Below are positions 33,575 to 44,369 of a stretch of DNA of 64,000 nt, piece by piece. The DNA lies in the NCBI GenBank assembly GCA_036362985.1, contig JAYGXS010000003.1, positions 3,078,699 through 3,142,698 on the forward strand. The letters run 5' to 3'. The stretch comes from Ligula intestinalis (taxonomy: Eukaryota > Platyhelminthes > Cestoda > Diphyllobothriidea > Diphyllobothriidae). The notes under the pieces are model-generated. The model made no database searches. It was not told the DNA's origin and was given only the letters and a program-made list of their open reading frames with translations. Numbering within the stretch: position 1 is the first letter of the stretch; each line of letters starts with the position of its first letter. The position numbers and the translations under genes are program-made.

Positions 33575-33852
33575 GATAGGCTTCTCAGTCACGCTGAACC
33601 CTGACGACCTCCAGCTCGCATTTAGCATGAGGAAGAGGGACCATATGCGGAAGGAGCTAAGGCTAACAAACTGCTCTTGTCGCGATATCAGAGTATTACA
33701 ATGGGTGCTGGGTTCGAATAACATCTGCTCCACATCTGAGATATGACGGGCTGGGTATGACTGGCTGATGACGACCGATAAACTAGAAATTATCATTCTA
33801 GTATCCATTGTTTTGTCGGCACTGTTCCTATATATATATATATATATATATG
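33575..33852 (+). repeat. Possible tRNA-derived short repeat ending in (TA)n
   Basis: A B-box-like 'gggttcgaata' lies at 33711-33721, with a weaker A-box-like 'gagctaaggc' about 60 bp upstream, and the block ends in a TA microsatellite (33829-33851). This order recalls a SINE with a simple-repeat tail. There is only one copy in the window, so the call is tentative. Confidence 0.3.
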
Positions 33853-33902
33853 AAAATGATGTTATACCATACTTCCGCATAGATACTAGCTAAAAGCCCA
33901 GA

Positions 33903-34330
33903 CTCAAAAATGTGAAAACAACGATCGAATAGGCTTCCGAACTGAAAAAAGTTCATGTTGTGGTCAGAGGTACCCAACGGGTAACCGCCTGCCAGGCCGA
34001 TTCCGGCCAAGTCATAATAGCAGTAAGGGGGTATGACAGCATTTGGAGGTAACTTGATACAGAACTGTTTCGGGCTTATTAGCCTTCATCAGCCAAGCAT
34101 AACCTTGAACACCAGCTGGTCGGACAACACAAACAAACGCACTCACAGACAGCGCAGTTGGTCCACCACTGGTGTCTGTCAGATGGGTCATAAGCACTTC
34201 ATCGTATCGCAGTTCATCAGCGCCTCGCCACCTGCCATTTACTGTCCCTGCTGATCGGGTATATATTCACTCAGAAATGTGCGAAAACCGATCGAATAGG
34301 CTTCCGAAATCAACAAAGCTCATGAACTTT
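33903..34330. repeat. Direct-repeat-flanked block carrying hammerhead E
   Basis: 'cgatcgaataggcttccga' occurs at about 33921 and again at about 34289, each followed by a 'caaagctcatg' / 'aaaagttcatg' variant, so about 370 bp separates two direct repeats. Between them on the minus strand lies a well-formed hammerhead. The small ORFs here are not supported as genes. Confidence 0.55.
34052..34098 (-). ncRNA. Candidate hammerhead ribozyme, family E (well formed)
   Basis: Minus strand: stem I GCUUGG (34093-34098) pairs with UCAAGU (34052-34057), including two G-U pairs. CUGAUGA (34086-34092) is followed by stem II GGCU/AGCC with loop AAUA, then GAAA, stem III ACAG/CUGU with a two-base UU loop, and a GUA cleavage triplet. 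All three stems form and every core base matches. The first stem II position is an A-C mismatch. This is the most complete hammerhead fold in the window. Confidence 0.72.
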
Positions 34331-34344
34331 GTTTAGTACGGAAG

Positions 34345-35117
34345 CCTTTATATATCATTGAGCGAGAAAAGGTCCAGGAATTTCACGATCTCCTGAATTC
34401 TGTCCTCACTCATATCCAGTTTACAATAGAGGCCGTTCCTTGACGTGCTCGTCCTTAGAAAACCTAATGGGAGCCTCAGAATGCCGGTGAACAGGACGGC
34501 CACCAATACGCGCCAAATCCTAAGCTACCATAGCAAACACCCGGTATGCCACAAACGCAGTTTTGTGCGAACACTATACAAACGGGCAGAAACACACAGC
34601 AGCGAGCCGCAGGACAGGAAGTTTGAATTACGATACATCCAGTCTCTTCTTGGCCAGCGGATATCCTCGAAATTTCACCGAACGCAGCAGACAGGTCCGA
34701 TCAAATGAAGAGCCGGCAGCCGAACAACCGAAATTATGGCGCGCGCTACCATACATTGACGGCGTTTCGGAGGCAGTCTCCCGTCTATTTAAACCCCTGG
34801 GGATCGGCATCGCCCACCGACCAGAGGCAACAATACGAAATCTCGTCATGCGGCCGAAGGAACCCCTGCCCCGAGGTGAAAGCACAAACGTCGTTTACCG
34901 GGTCAAATGTGATTCCTGCGCGGTCGACTATGTCGGAGAAACTGGGAAGTGGCTGCAGACCCGGATGGCAGAACACAGCAGGGCTGTAGATACGATGCAG
35001 CGACTTTCGTTGGTGGCGGAACACTGCGCAAATTCCAGACACCAATTCGCTTTTCAGAATGCCGAAATTCTGGGTCGAGGAAATGAACGCGTGGTGAGGG
35101 AAACAATCGAGGCCTAG
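34345..35117 (+). pseudogene. PLE 3' half: RT thumb and GIY-YIG nuclease (third family)
   Basis: Plus strand. Starts with IERE-VQEFHDLLNSV and HIQFTIE, then after a shift LDVLVLRKPNGSLRMPVNR, SYHSKHPVCHKRSFVRTL and ELRYIQSLLG. After another shift: ALPYIDGVSEAVSRLFKP, GIGIAHRPEATIRNLVMRPK, the nuclease NVVYRVKCDSCAVDYVGETG, LQTRMAEHS, and AEILGRGNERVVRETIEA before a TAG (35115-35117). The RT catalytic region is absent. This nuclease class (VGETG) differs from the YIGRT class at 20-26 and 61 kb, so it is a separate PLE lineage. Confidence 0.87.
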
Positions 35118-35630
35118 CACACGGGTATAACCTCCATTAACCGTTGTGTGTCGCTTCTCACAGCCTACCAAGCCATCCGAAAGAAACTCAATGACGGGAA
35201 AAGTGAACACCAAATTAGACGGAACGTGAATCCGGGCCCTCACGTGCCCATGGTGGACACACAAGTCACCGCATCACAATCGAACAGAGCAATTATCAGC
35301 CTAACCGCTTCATCCGCTCATCATGTGAGTGCGAAACCAGCTGGAAGTGTCATGACAAACAGAATCACCGGCCCAGGACGGTTACTTAGATCAATGACAG
35401 TGGCACAGGCGCGAACAGCAGAATCCGACGAGAGACCTCTTGACTGAGATTAATCCGCCTCAAGGCACCGATGGTTGAGCATCCCTCCGACGTCCCACCC
35501 CCCTTTCCTTTGCATTGACTCAAACCCTTTTGACCATGACTGTCATCTACTATAAATGCTGTGAGGCGCGGTACAACCACCACCTCTGAACACAGAGGCC
35601 TGTACGCTTTTGAAACGTCAGGAAAGTAAA
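35118..35630 (+). pseudogene. PLE C-terminal extension and 3' end
   Basis: The same frame continues after the TAG: INRCVSLLTAYQAIRKKL, then a low-complexity Ser/Thr-rich tail ending GRLLRSMTVA and a stop at 35447. That tail matches the duplicated tail at 35936-36225. The non-coding part has a 'ctactataaatgc' TATA-like site at about 35551, followed by a family A hammerhead remnant at 35582-35625. Confidence 0.75.
35582..35625 (+). ncRNA. Hammerhead ribozyme remnant, family A
   Basis: CUGAACA (35586-35592; G8 changed to C), exactly 19 nt, GAAA (35612-35615), CGUC, then AGG pairing with CCU upstream as stem I. Spacing and stem III palindrome ACGU fit family A, but the core mutation predicts inactivity. 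Confidence 0.5.
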
Positions 35631-35705
35631 ACTTTGATTCCCGTGATCGCCTTTTATTCTCATTTATGCCCGGGGACTCGAATTTTCGCTTCTATTAGCT
35701 ATTCT

Positions 35706-36219
35706 ATTAGCTATTCGCTTCCCAACACAAATTCTCCTTCCCAAATGCCGAAATCCTGGGTCGAGGAAATGACCGCGTGGTCAGGGAGACAATCGAGGCC
35801 TGACACACGGGGACAACCTCAATCAATCGTTGTGTTATACTTCCCACGGCCCACCAAGCCCTTCGAACGCATCTTAATGAAGAAAAGAGCAAACGGGACC
35901 ATAGACGGAACACGAATCTGCATACTCGCGAGCCGATGATGGACACACCCATAGCTGAGCCACAACCGGAAGTGGCAATCATCAGCTCAGCCAGTTCATC
36001 CGGTCAGTCTGCGAGTGTGAAACCGGATGGACGCATGAGCGCAAATAGGAGTACCGGCCTAGGACGAATTCTTCGATCGATGACAACTCGAGAGCCGATG
36101 GTGGACACACCCAAAGTTGAGCCTCAACCGGAAGTGGCAATCATCAGCTCAGCCAGCTCATCCGGCCAGCCTGCAAGTGTGAAACCGGATGGACATAGGG
36201 GCATAAGGAGGACTCCCAG
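35706..36219 (+). pseudogene. Second PLE C-terminal copy with duplicated tail
   Basis: Begins 5'-truncated at FSFPNAEILGRGNDRVVRETIEA, then a TGA, INRCVILPTAHQALRTHL and a tail containing two copies of a 54-residue segment (DTP-EPQPEVAIISSASSSG). It follows the first PLE end in the same orientation with almost no gap, giving the tandem layout often reported for PLEs. It is cut off at about 36219 by the tRNA-like cassette array. Confidence 0.8.
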
Positions 36220-36225
36220 CCTAGA
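35931..36225 (+). repeat. 162-bp in-frame tandem duplication
   Basis: 'agccgatg' begins both units (35931 and 36093), an offset of exactly 162 bp or 54 codons. The units are nearly identical except at the end of the second. Being a multiple of three, it preserved the reading frame. Confidence 0.85.
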
Positions 36226-36480
36226 TGATTGCTTAGGAAATCCTGCTTGGGCAGTCAACTTTCTCCCGTATTGGTGGATTCCATATGAGCGAAAAGTTGA
36301 GCGGGTAATATCGATCCAAGTGTGATTAAACTCATGGCGTGAAGTGGGCTTTTGTAGCTTAGCGGTAGAGCATTAGCCTCCGGCAAAGGCTTTCTCTGAT
36401 GCGCGGGTTCAAATCCCGCCAAACGCATAGAGTTTTTCACACTTGGGTCAACTCAAATTAAGCAAATCTGCCAAACCAAC
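36220..36480 (+). repeat. tRNA-like cassette, tandem unit 1
   Basis: About 260 bp repeated at 36519-36779 with an exact 299-bp offset and only a few differences. The tRNA-like core (36348-36427) is flanked by a 20-bp imperfect inverted repeat (36313-36333 and 36430-36449; 'aagtgtga' against 'tcacactt'). The unit also has 'ggcagtcaac', 'ggtggatt' and 'aattaagcaaatctg' motifs shared with the 39 and 50 kb cassettes. Confidence 0.85.
36348..36427 (+). tRNA. tRNA-like sequence (pseudo-tRNA), unit 1
   Basis: Acceptor GCTTTTG pairs with CAAACGC with one mismatch. The D arm GCTTAGCGGTAGAGC (A box) and T arm GCGGG-TTCAAAT-CCCGC (B box) are perfect. The anticodon region is about 8 nt too long and gives only an AGCC/GGCT stem with a 9-nt loop, so no anticodon can be assigned. 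It looks like a tRNA-derived repeat rather than a working tRNA. Confidence 0.6.
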
Positions 36481-36518
36481 GTAATAATTAAGTCAGCCTA
36501 GCAGTCATTCTGGTGGAT

Positions 36519-36779
36519 TCTAGATGATTGCTTAGGAAATCCTGCTTGGGCAGTCAACTTTCTCCCGTATTGGTGGATTCCATATGAGCGAAAAGTTGAG
36601 CGGGTAATATCGATCCAAGTGTGATTAAACTCATGGCGTGAAGTGGGCGTTTGTAGCTTAGCGGTAGAGCATTAGCCTCCGGCAAAGGCTTTCTCTGATG
36701 CGCGGGTTCAAATCCCGCCAAACGCCTAGAGTTTTTCACACTTGGGTCAACTCAAATTAAGCAAATCTGGCAAACCAAC
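36519..36779 (+). repeat. tRNA-like cassette, tandem unit 2
   Basis: Near-identical to unit 1, with inverted-repeat arms at 36612-36632 and 36729-36748. Differences fall mostly in the acceptor stem, where this copy is the better paired. Confidence 0.85.
36647..36726 (+). tRNA. tRNA-like sequence, unit 2 (perfect acceptor stem)
   Basis: Acceptor GCGTTTG/CAAACGC pairs in all seven positions; D and T arms are as in unit 1. The anticodon arm is again abnormal, so the amino acid cannot be called. It keeps intact pol III A and B boxes and so may be transcribed. Confidence 0.6.
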
Positions 36780-36989
36780 GTAGAAGTCATTTTTATCTTT
36801 ATTGCCATTAATGGATAACAATTAATATAATATCTCCCGTTAAATTCTGGCATAATTTCCAAAAAAGAAGTGTTTATCTATAAGTTCGTACGAATATGAC
36901 CATATTGCTCATATTTAAAAATTTCTCAAAACAGCAGACCACATTGGCGAGCATACCGAACGTCCGCAAGATAACTCGATTATTGTTAT

Positions 36990-37665
36990 TCCTAAAAACA
37001 TTTCCACAATAAGTATTCTCTTTAAAAAGTGCCTTCATTGGATATTTAGCTGACGAGTTATTATGCATGTAACCTTTATCCAAAATAATATCAAAATAAA
37101 ACTGGAGAATCTTGGCAACTGTTATAATTTACATAAATATAAACGAGTCAATTCCAATGGAGAAGACATAACCTTCTTTTACCTTCATAATGAATTATTT
37201 TCTGCCATAGTTGATTACTTTCGGGCTCTTTTATAAGCTTGCGATTGCAAAAAAAGGGTGGCCATATATGGCCATTTTGTTTAATTAATTAATATTCCTC
37301 CGTCCGTTCCGTTTCTAAATAACGCATAAGCGGAACGCATAGATTGCATTGAATAAGGCCTGTTTTACATTACCTTCACGGTAACATATATGGAAACTTT
37401 ACTTATTTGCTCATAGTTATCGGTACGATCAAACTAATTTTTTCACACAAACTTATTACTGCATTTTGTGACAGAAAACTTCCCAGAGTAGCAAATAATA
37501 ATTTTTAAAGGTGGACTTTTGACTTGTTTCCGAAAATAATGCGATTCCTTAAACCTGAACTTACTTCCATCTGAACAATTTCGGAGAACCTTTTCCGTTT
37601 CTGGAAGGGAATTGTTTGTACTTTTTCTACTTATTGTTCGGTTGTTCGATAGCACAATGCATATT
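36990..37665. repeat. Repeat R5, copy 2 (empty mariner site)
   Basis: Counterpart of 11480-12009 plus 12777-12910. At 37536-37560 it reads 'cttgtttccgaaaa', TA, 'atgcgatt' with no insert, exactly where copy 1 carries the mariner element. Confidence 0.68.
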
Positions 37666-37884
37666 CATCAGACGTTTGCTTCTGTCGTACTAAATAGCAT
37701 ATGAACTTCCTTCGACATTATACTTCTCCCAATTTTCTGACAATGAATGCCCATAGTCCCTAATAAACTTAACTTAAACAGCAAATGTACCTAACTAAAA
37801 GGCTTTCGCATGATAACGTCTACTTAATGCATCAAAATAACTCGAACAAATATATGCTTTACTTAAAAGTTAAGTTTCGTCACA

Positions 37885-38370
37885 CTGTATATATCCCTGT
37901 AGCGACTCCCTTTCTTAGTCATTTTTTTTTCGGACGCCGCGCGGACTAGGTCATGTCTGGCGTGACTACCACGCGTCCGCAAGACACCATAGTCAAGGCC
38001 TCCGTTCAAGGTCAATCCTGTCTGGCTTTCTCAAGGCGGTCTAGCCTCACTAGCCAATCAATTCTCAAGGCGAGAACAGTGCTCGAGATGCAGTTGAGAT
38101 GTTTACGCTCATTCACTTCCAGAGCCGACGACTCACTGTTCGGTTGCAGACCTCCAGACCCGGAGATCGACTTGACGGAATGCGACTCTGGATAGCACTC
38201 CTCTGGAAGTCACTTCTCATATTGCTTGCATACTAGGCTTGTTCCCACCTTAGTAAATTCTCCCTGACATTATGGCCTTTCACGCCTTATACCATCCACT
38301 AGCTTATACATGTTGGGATACGTTAGATTGTCTATTATCTGGCAGGACCACATCGTATGCCGCATCCCTT
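37885..38370 (+). repeat. Interspersed repeat R1, copy 2
   Basis: Most complete plus-strand copy of R1 (see 10395-10880). It starts near 'tagcgactccctttcttagtc' and ends near 'gcaggaccacatcgtatgcc'. A run of T at 37922-37930 interrupts the start relative to copy 1. Confidence 0.75.
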
Positions 38371-39139
38371 TTTTCCTCTGCTAACGCATGTTTACGAATA
38401 TGGGAGAAGGTAAATAAGAACACATTCAAAATAAATAACATCTGACAACTTAACTGTTTACGGATTAAAGGAAATATGGCGGGTACACCCTGTTATTCCG
38501 ACAAGAATAACTTTGATCTCTAGTTGTATTGCTCTGTTTGCACATAAGATGCGGCGAAGCCCTCCCTTACCCCAAAAGCCTCCCTTTTATCTCTCGACCC
38601 AGTTTTTAGATCAGCCACAAAGTTTTATTGTGGAGATATCTACAGCTGCACTGGCCATAACCTCTGCCATTGGGTTGTTTGCTTACCAATCGCTCGCAAA
38701 TCCTTTATAAATTCAAAGTGGTTTCGCGTAACCTGCTTCTGCCTTTGGTTGGTTTTCCCATCTCTCCCATAACGCATTGGTTTTGACAGTCATGTAGCCT
38801 GGATTCCACTCGGCAAAATGTGCGCTTAAAAAGGTTGGTATCTTGGACCCTAACATATATGTTACTTTCTCTCATGTAAGCCTTGCTCTGAGACAATTTA
38901 GTCACAAAAGCAACAGATGTGGCCGTTGTGGGCTGCAAATAGGCACCATTTATTAGCAATTTTCTGCGATATTTTTCTGACAAAAAGGATTAAGTTGTTT
39001 ACAGAGTATAAAAATAGAGCGTTCTAAAGTTAGAAGTAAGAGAATAGTATTAAGGTGGAAAGTATAGTCGAGATTAAAGGGTGGGAAAGGACCAGCAGGG
39101 GTGGCATGCCCATTACTTCTTGATGTGCGGTAAAAATAA
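38371..39139. other. No gene recognised
   Basis: A 92-residue minus-strand ORF at 38705-38983 has no recognisable domain. Nothing else supported. Confidence 0.4.
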
Positions 39140-39144
39140 GCCCA

Positions 39145-39550
39145 ACATGTGATTAAATTCACGGTGAGGCTTGTACCTTCCCCGTTGTGTGAGTTCGACG
39201 TCTACCGAGGCCACGAAGTTTTGACAATTGGGTCAACTGAATTAAGCAAATCCGCTTACCCCTTCCGCCTATCAATTAAGTGAGCCTAGTAGTCATTCTG
39301 GTGGATTCTAAATTATTGGTTGGGAACTCTGGCTGGGGCAGTCAGCTTGCTAATCCGTAATGATAGATACCATACGAATAGTAAGTTTGTCGGGAGAAAT
39401 CGATCAAAGTGTGATTAAATTCACGGCTCACGGTGGGCCTCGTAGCTCAGTGGTAGAGCGTTTGCTGCCTCGCTGTGTGGGTTCGAATCCCACTAAGGCC
39501 ACGAATTTTTAAACAACTGAGTCTAATGCATTAAGAAAATCTGCCAACCT
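39145..39550 (+). repeat. Two more tRNA-like cassettes, decayed
   Basis: The first (39145-39300) keeps 'gtgattaaattcacgg', 'gtgtgagttcgacg', 'ggccacgaagtttt' and 'gggtcaactgaattaagcaaa' but has lost the tRNA 5' half. The second (39300-39550) is fuller. They share the flanks of the 36-kb units, including 'gtcattctggtggattcta' between units, so they are the same tandem family. Confidence 0.7.
39436..39501 (+). tRNA. tRNA-like sequence with deleted anticodon arm
   Basis: A box TAGCTCAGTGG and T arm GTGGG-TTCGAAT-CCCAC are perfect; acceptor GGCCTCG pairs with TAAGGCC in most positions. Only about 15 nt separate the D and T arms, so the anticodon arm is deleted. Not a functional tRNA. Confidence 0.55.
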
Positions 39551-40384
39551 CCCTAACAGTTGATAGGGCAGCCGACCTTTGGTGCATTGGCCTCGTTCTC
39601 TTCTGGCATATCCACAAATCTCCGACAATTCGACAGTCACGTATACTATATTACAGTAGATTCTTTCCCTTTTTCCCACCAGATCCAAATATTATTACCA
39701 AGTCAAGAGGCGAGAAGTAGCGCAGACGGCTGGCGCGGCCGGAAACCGTTGACAAGTGTGCCACCAAGTCCCCTAGACACACCTCCGCTCTTTATGAAAT
39801 TGGACATGGTTGACGGGGGGGGGGGGCAGATTGAAGGAAGTCTACTGCCAGTTCAAGAGGACATGACTCAATTGATTATGACATCCTGTTTTCAATGTGG
39901 TGTCGCGTCTAGGCGAGACAGTTTAGCTCGGAAGCTTGTGGTTTAAAAGGGGCCAGTTGTGTTTGGCCGGAGCTTTTGTCAAGTTACGGTTCCATTCTGG
40001 TGCCTCTCATCAATTCCTTTAATCTAAGGGGATATAATTGCAAAATAGGCATTTTTCTGATTGTGCAAAAATAAACTAGTTCGGTAACCATCACAGAATA
40101 CCCTGAACTACCTGGCGCGTCTATCAATGAAGCCTCCTGTAACTGCCCTCAGTAGCGACTGCCTGCAATATCAACAAACTGACGAATTCGATGAGCAAAA
40201 CAGCCGATGGCCATGCAGCGACATAGACGGTGACCGCTCTGACATGACGGTCTACAACAAGACGTCACAGACAGTTAGCTGTCATCGAGCTGAACTTCAC
40301 ACACCAAAAAACGTGCAACCAAAAACGGGCGGGCCAATCCGAATCCAGGCAACACACAGGAAACTATTTATTCATGAAACCGTC
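39551..40384. other. No gene recognised; contains a 12-G run
   Basis: A 128-residue ORF at 39560-39946 crosses the G run (39815-39826) and shows no domain. Nothing else supported. Confidence 0.4.
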
Positions 40385-43060
40385 TCATGAGAGCCTGATT
40401 TGGCCAGCCAATGCTTAGGCAGATTGTCGGGCTATCGAAGAAATGCGACCTACACGTTCTGGCTAAGCAATCGAAAAGAGTCAACTAGTGACTCTGCGGT
40501 TGCCGCTTCAAACAGGTCGGGCTGTTTTTCTAAACTGGGTTCACGCCCCACTGTCACAGTGATCGTGAACTGCGCATCATAGCGCAGTTAATTCGAATTC
40601 GCACTTGAATTCTCCCATCACGTGTCGTGACTGACTGTTTAGTGATCGGGGTGTCAACAATTGCTCCAACAGGAAGAAAAACTGCCATAAAACTGGGACA
40701 AGCATACAATGGAAGCGAAAAAGCACATGACAGCTGGGCTATTAGTTTAAAGTCCAAAGGTTGGCTGATATCCTGATCACTGGAGAAGACAGAAAACAAT
40801 GAAGCCACCATTTCGTCGGAGCAAGCATTCGGAGGGTATTACTGTAGTGTTCATGTTCTGTTATGGCTCTTAAAGCGTCCGATTTCGTTTCAAGCCACGT
40901 AAGAATTTAGATGCCCTGTCTTTTAGGGTGATTTCTAGATCATATGGTCTTGTCAGGTGCGTAAAATCCAGAAAGCCTCTGTGTTTTTCAATGAAATTTA
41001 CTGCACCAGAGCAGTGGGGATAGGAATGTGAGACCTTTCACAAAAAGAAGACGAAAAAGGTTTCATAAGTATTCAAGTCAATTTAATTAAGAATTGGAAA
41101 TAGCTGCCAGCCACATTTCTGCTTTTTATGAACACATATTGCGAAATGTCTTATACCCTGAAGCCTTCGAGGTAGAATGATCGACAACCTACTGGTGGAC
41201 TTATCAAACCACAGGGACGAAAGTTGGGCAAAAAAATAGCTAACTAGGCAGAGAAGCACACAAACACTCGTGACATTTAGGTATCCGCCAAAGTGCATGC
41301 GCCCGAAATTGTGACTAGATAGTGAGACTTTAAACCGGTGGATCTGTTTGGTTAAACCGGCTTCATGCTCCAAGGTCACCGTGGTCGTGGTATATGCGTG
41401 ATACCGCTCTTTACTTTGCCCATTACGTAGTTCTTCTGAATGCAACGTGCTACAGTCGACTAAACCTGATCCGTCAAGATGAAAAACTCCCATCAAACGT
41501 TCACTGGCGTACGTCTGTGGGTCAACAGTCCAAAAACGAATTGGCTACCACTTTACACGCCCAAGTTTGGCTCATCTCCGGACCATTGGACAAGGCAGCA
41601 TACGAAAAGGCCCACCGTGGCGTAGACAGAAACATTTGGAGGGAAAACCCGGCTGCTCCAAACGGCTTTACTGACGTGCCCGTGGTCTGTAATGACCTTA
41701 AAGTTGTCTAGGCCCATCTCACGACTGTTTCACGCCCATCTTCAAATTATCATGCCCTGTCTTAGAAAGCTTCTTGCTATTCCAAATGGCCGTCTCGTGT
41801 GTGTAAACTCAGTGAGCATTTGGCGTAATCGATAATCCTTACTAAACCAGAGCAGTGGGAGTCCATGAGTATGACCCTTTGAAAAAAAATTAATGGATTA
41901 AACCATTTCCAATCAAATGTATATGAAGATTCGGAAATTCATTGCAAGGCTGATATCCGGACGACTGGACAGGACAGAAAACAATTTTGCCACCGTTTCG
42001 TAGAAGCAAAAATTTGGAAGAAAAACCCGCCTGCTCTTAATGGCATTACTGTAGTGTTCATGGTTTTGTATGGCTCTCAAACCATCAAAGTTTGTTTTAC
42101 GCCATGTATGAATTCTGATGCTCTGTCTCAAGGCACGTTTTGCTGGACAAGATGGTCTTCATGCGTGCGTAACATCCAGTGGGGCCTTGCTTTTTTAATA
42201 AAGTTAAATGAAACAGAACAGTGAGGGTCGGAACGTGGGACCTTTCAAAATAAGAAGGTAGAAAGCCTTTTATAAATTTCCAAATGAATTTATATTAGGA
42301 ATCGGAAATAGTTGTCAGCCACATTTATGCTTTTAATGAAAATATATTGCTAAACGTCTAATGCCGTGCAGCCTTCAAGGTTCAATGATCGGCAACCTGA
42401 TGGTTCTTTAACCATACGTCTCCTCTAGGGGAAGCGGGTTGGATGGACAACCCTTACTGAGGTAAAGCGTTAAATCATAAGCACTCTAAGCAAGTATTTC
42501 ATAAGGTAACAATTAGCCGAAGTGCATGCGCCCTAACTTCGTCCGCCTGCGACCAATCACTGCGGGGAGAAATATCGATCGGTAACACGACATAGAAATC
42601 CATAGTTTTGGGTGCGTACGAGATACGTGTCACATGTTCTAGGTGGACCAAAGGTGATATGTGTAGGCGACGGCACCGACAACCCGACTAAGGAGAGCTA
42701 AAAACCAATTTTTTTGACATGACGGCACATATTTCGATGCGATATGATAGCACCAAGGTGGGCGAGCTGCAGTAACTACGGCATCCTGATCAGTAGTCCA
42801 ACATCCTATCTTTGCGATCCTGGCGCTGAACGAGACCAGCTCATCCGTCGACGTCTATGGGCCTTAAAATCTCACAGGCAGATATTGTCCGCCGCCTACT
42901 GTAGAATCACAAACACTTTTTGGCCTGAACCTCACTATGGGGTGAAAGGTAGGGCCTGATGATCCCACACCACATTGTAGACACGATTGTTTTTCAATGC
43001 ACACCCCCCATGATTAGCAAAGCGGATGCAAAGAAAGATAAGGAAGATGATGCCTTCCAT
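40385..43060. repeat. Segmental duplication S, copy 1
   Basis: Collinear with 44370-46140. Landmarks in order: 'ttggccagccaa', 'cacagtgatcgtg', 'cagtgatcgg', 'ccataaaactg', 'gaagacaga-aacaat', 'tattactgtagtg', 'cagccttc-aggt', 'gcatgcgccc', 'gatatcgatcgg' and 'ctgccgcctact'. This copy holds extra partial duplicates at about 41500-41760 and 41930-42420. The ORF at 41394-41711 is not open in the other copy. No coding function is supported. Confidence 0.65.
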
Positions 43061-43289
43061 CGTATTTTCCTTAAACACTCAATTTAATGCTAACGTTTGG
43101 AAGCCAAATGCTCCAGGTATCATTATGACAAGTATAAACATCAATGATTACATGAGAGTGGGCAAACGATTATCCAAGCACATACAATTCTCGTCAATGA
43201 ATGCGGGAACTACTAAATGCAGTAGTAAGATGTGGTATGACAACTGAACCCCAACAAACACTGCACTCTCGTTCTTTACTGCTCTCTTT

Positions 43290-43605
43290 ACTTAGAAAGA
43301 CTTGGTCATTCTAAAACGTACCCTGCAAATGCTCTCTTCAGCTGCTGGTCTTTCCTACGTTTTTTTAGCTGACATTAAAGTTCAGCGCCACTTTGAAACG
43401 ATAAAGCAATTTGCTGAATGTATTCTTAGCGAGGATACTCATCGGCTCCACTCTGCAACAATGGCCACGAAGTTTTCCCGTACACTGCACCAAGGCTTCC
43501 GTCATACGTCTTGCCGTACATCGGCATATCAGCACTCTTAACTCCCATTCTTAGTACGCTGCCTCATGTGTGAAGAATCGGAAATTGAGAAGTTGAAATC
43601 GTGTA
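43290..43605. repeat. Repeat R3, copy 2
   Basis: Counterpart of 14085-14400, same orientation. Confidence 0.65.
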
Positions 43606-43769
43606 ATGACCTTTTACCTTTGACCATTTATCATGACGTGCTTAAAGTACCTTATCCCTAGCTCTCCGTGAATGACCCCATTTTCCACTGAGAATTTAGG
43701 ATATTCACTTCTAAATAAAAAAATTCATCTCTCTCAAAAGCACCGTATATGCAACAACAATATTGCGAA

Positions 43770-44245
43770 TCTGAAGAAGTTCTAGCGACCCCCTATTCGT
43801 AGCCATGCCTTCGTCGAACGCCGCGGGGACAAGCCTTTCAAGGTCACTCTCTGTATGGCTTACGGACTCCGGCCCACTTGAGTTCGGGACTTGTCTGGCC
43901 TCACTAGCCAATCATTTCTCAAGGCGAGACCAGTGCACAAGATGCGGAGGAGTTGTTTACGCTCAGTCACTCCCGGAACCGACGATCTACTGTTTGGTTG
44001 CAGACCTCCAGACCCGGTGATCGACTTGCCGGAATGCGACTCTGGACTCCGGCCCACTCCTGGCTGGACTGCACTTGTCTGGGAGTCACTTGCATGTTTC
44101 TTACATTCTACGCTTGTTACCTCTCAGTAGATTATCCATAACAATCCGGCCTTCCACGCCTTATCCTATCAACTAGCTTATAAATATTGGGATACGTTCT
44201 ATCGCCTATTATCAGGCCGGACTACATCGTATCCCACAAAGCTAT
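43770..44245 (+). repeat. Interspersed repeat R1, copy 3
   Basis: Same order of landmarks as copies 1 and 2, with a short internal duplication of 'gactccggcccact' (43864 and 44045). Confidence 0.7.
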
Positions 44246-44369
44246 CCACCATTAAGGTAAACTTAGAACACCAGGAAGAACAAGCACGCAGCCAAAAACT
44301 GGCGTACCAGTGGATGGAGGAGAGGCTTCCACTTTAAATTCAGGTAACACAGGTAACTAACCCTCCACC

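Noticed and set aside
33758..33800. CUGAUGA followed by GAAA on the plus strand (hammerhead-like)
   Set aside because: The 14 nt between the boxes cannot form stem II, and neither stem I nor stem III pairs.
36348..36726. Two functional tRNA genes
   Set aside because: The D, T and (in one copy) acceptor stems are good, but about 8 extra bases leave no normal anticodon arm; reported as tRNA-like repeats instead.
39560..39946. 128-residue ORF across a G run
   Set aside because: Reading frame depends on the length of a 12-G homopolymer; no domain seen.
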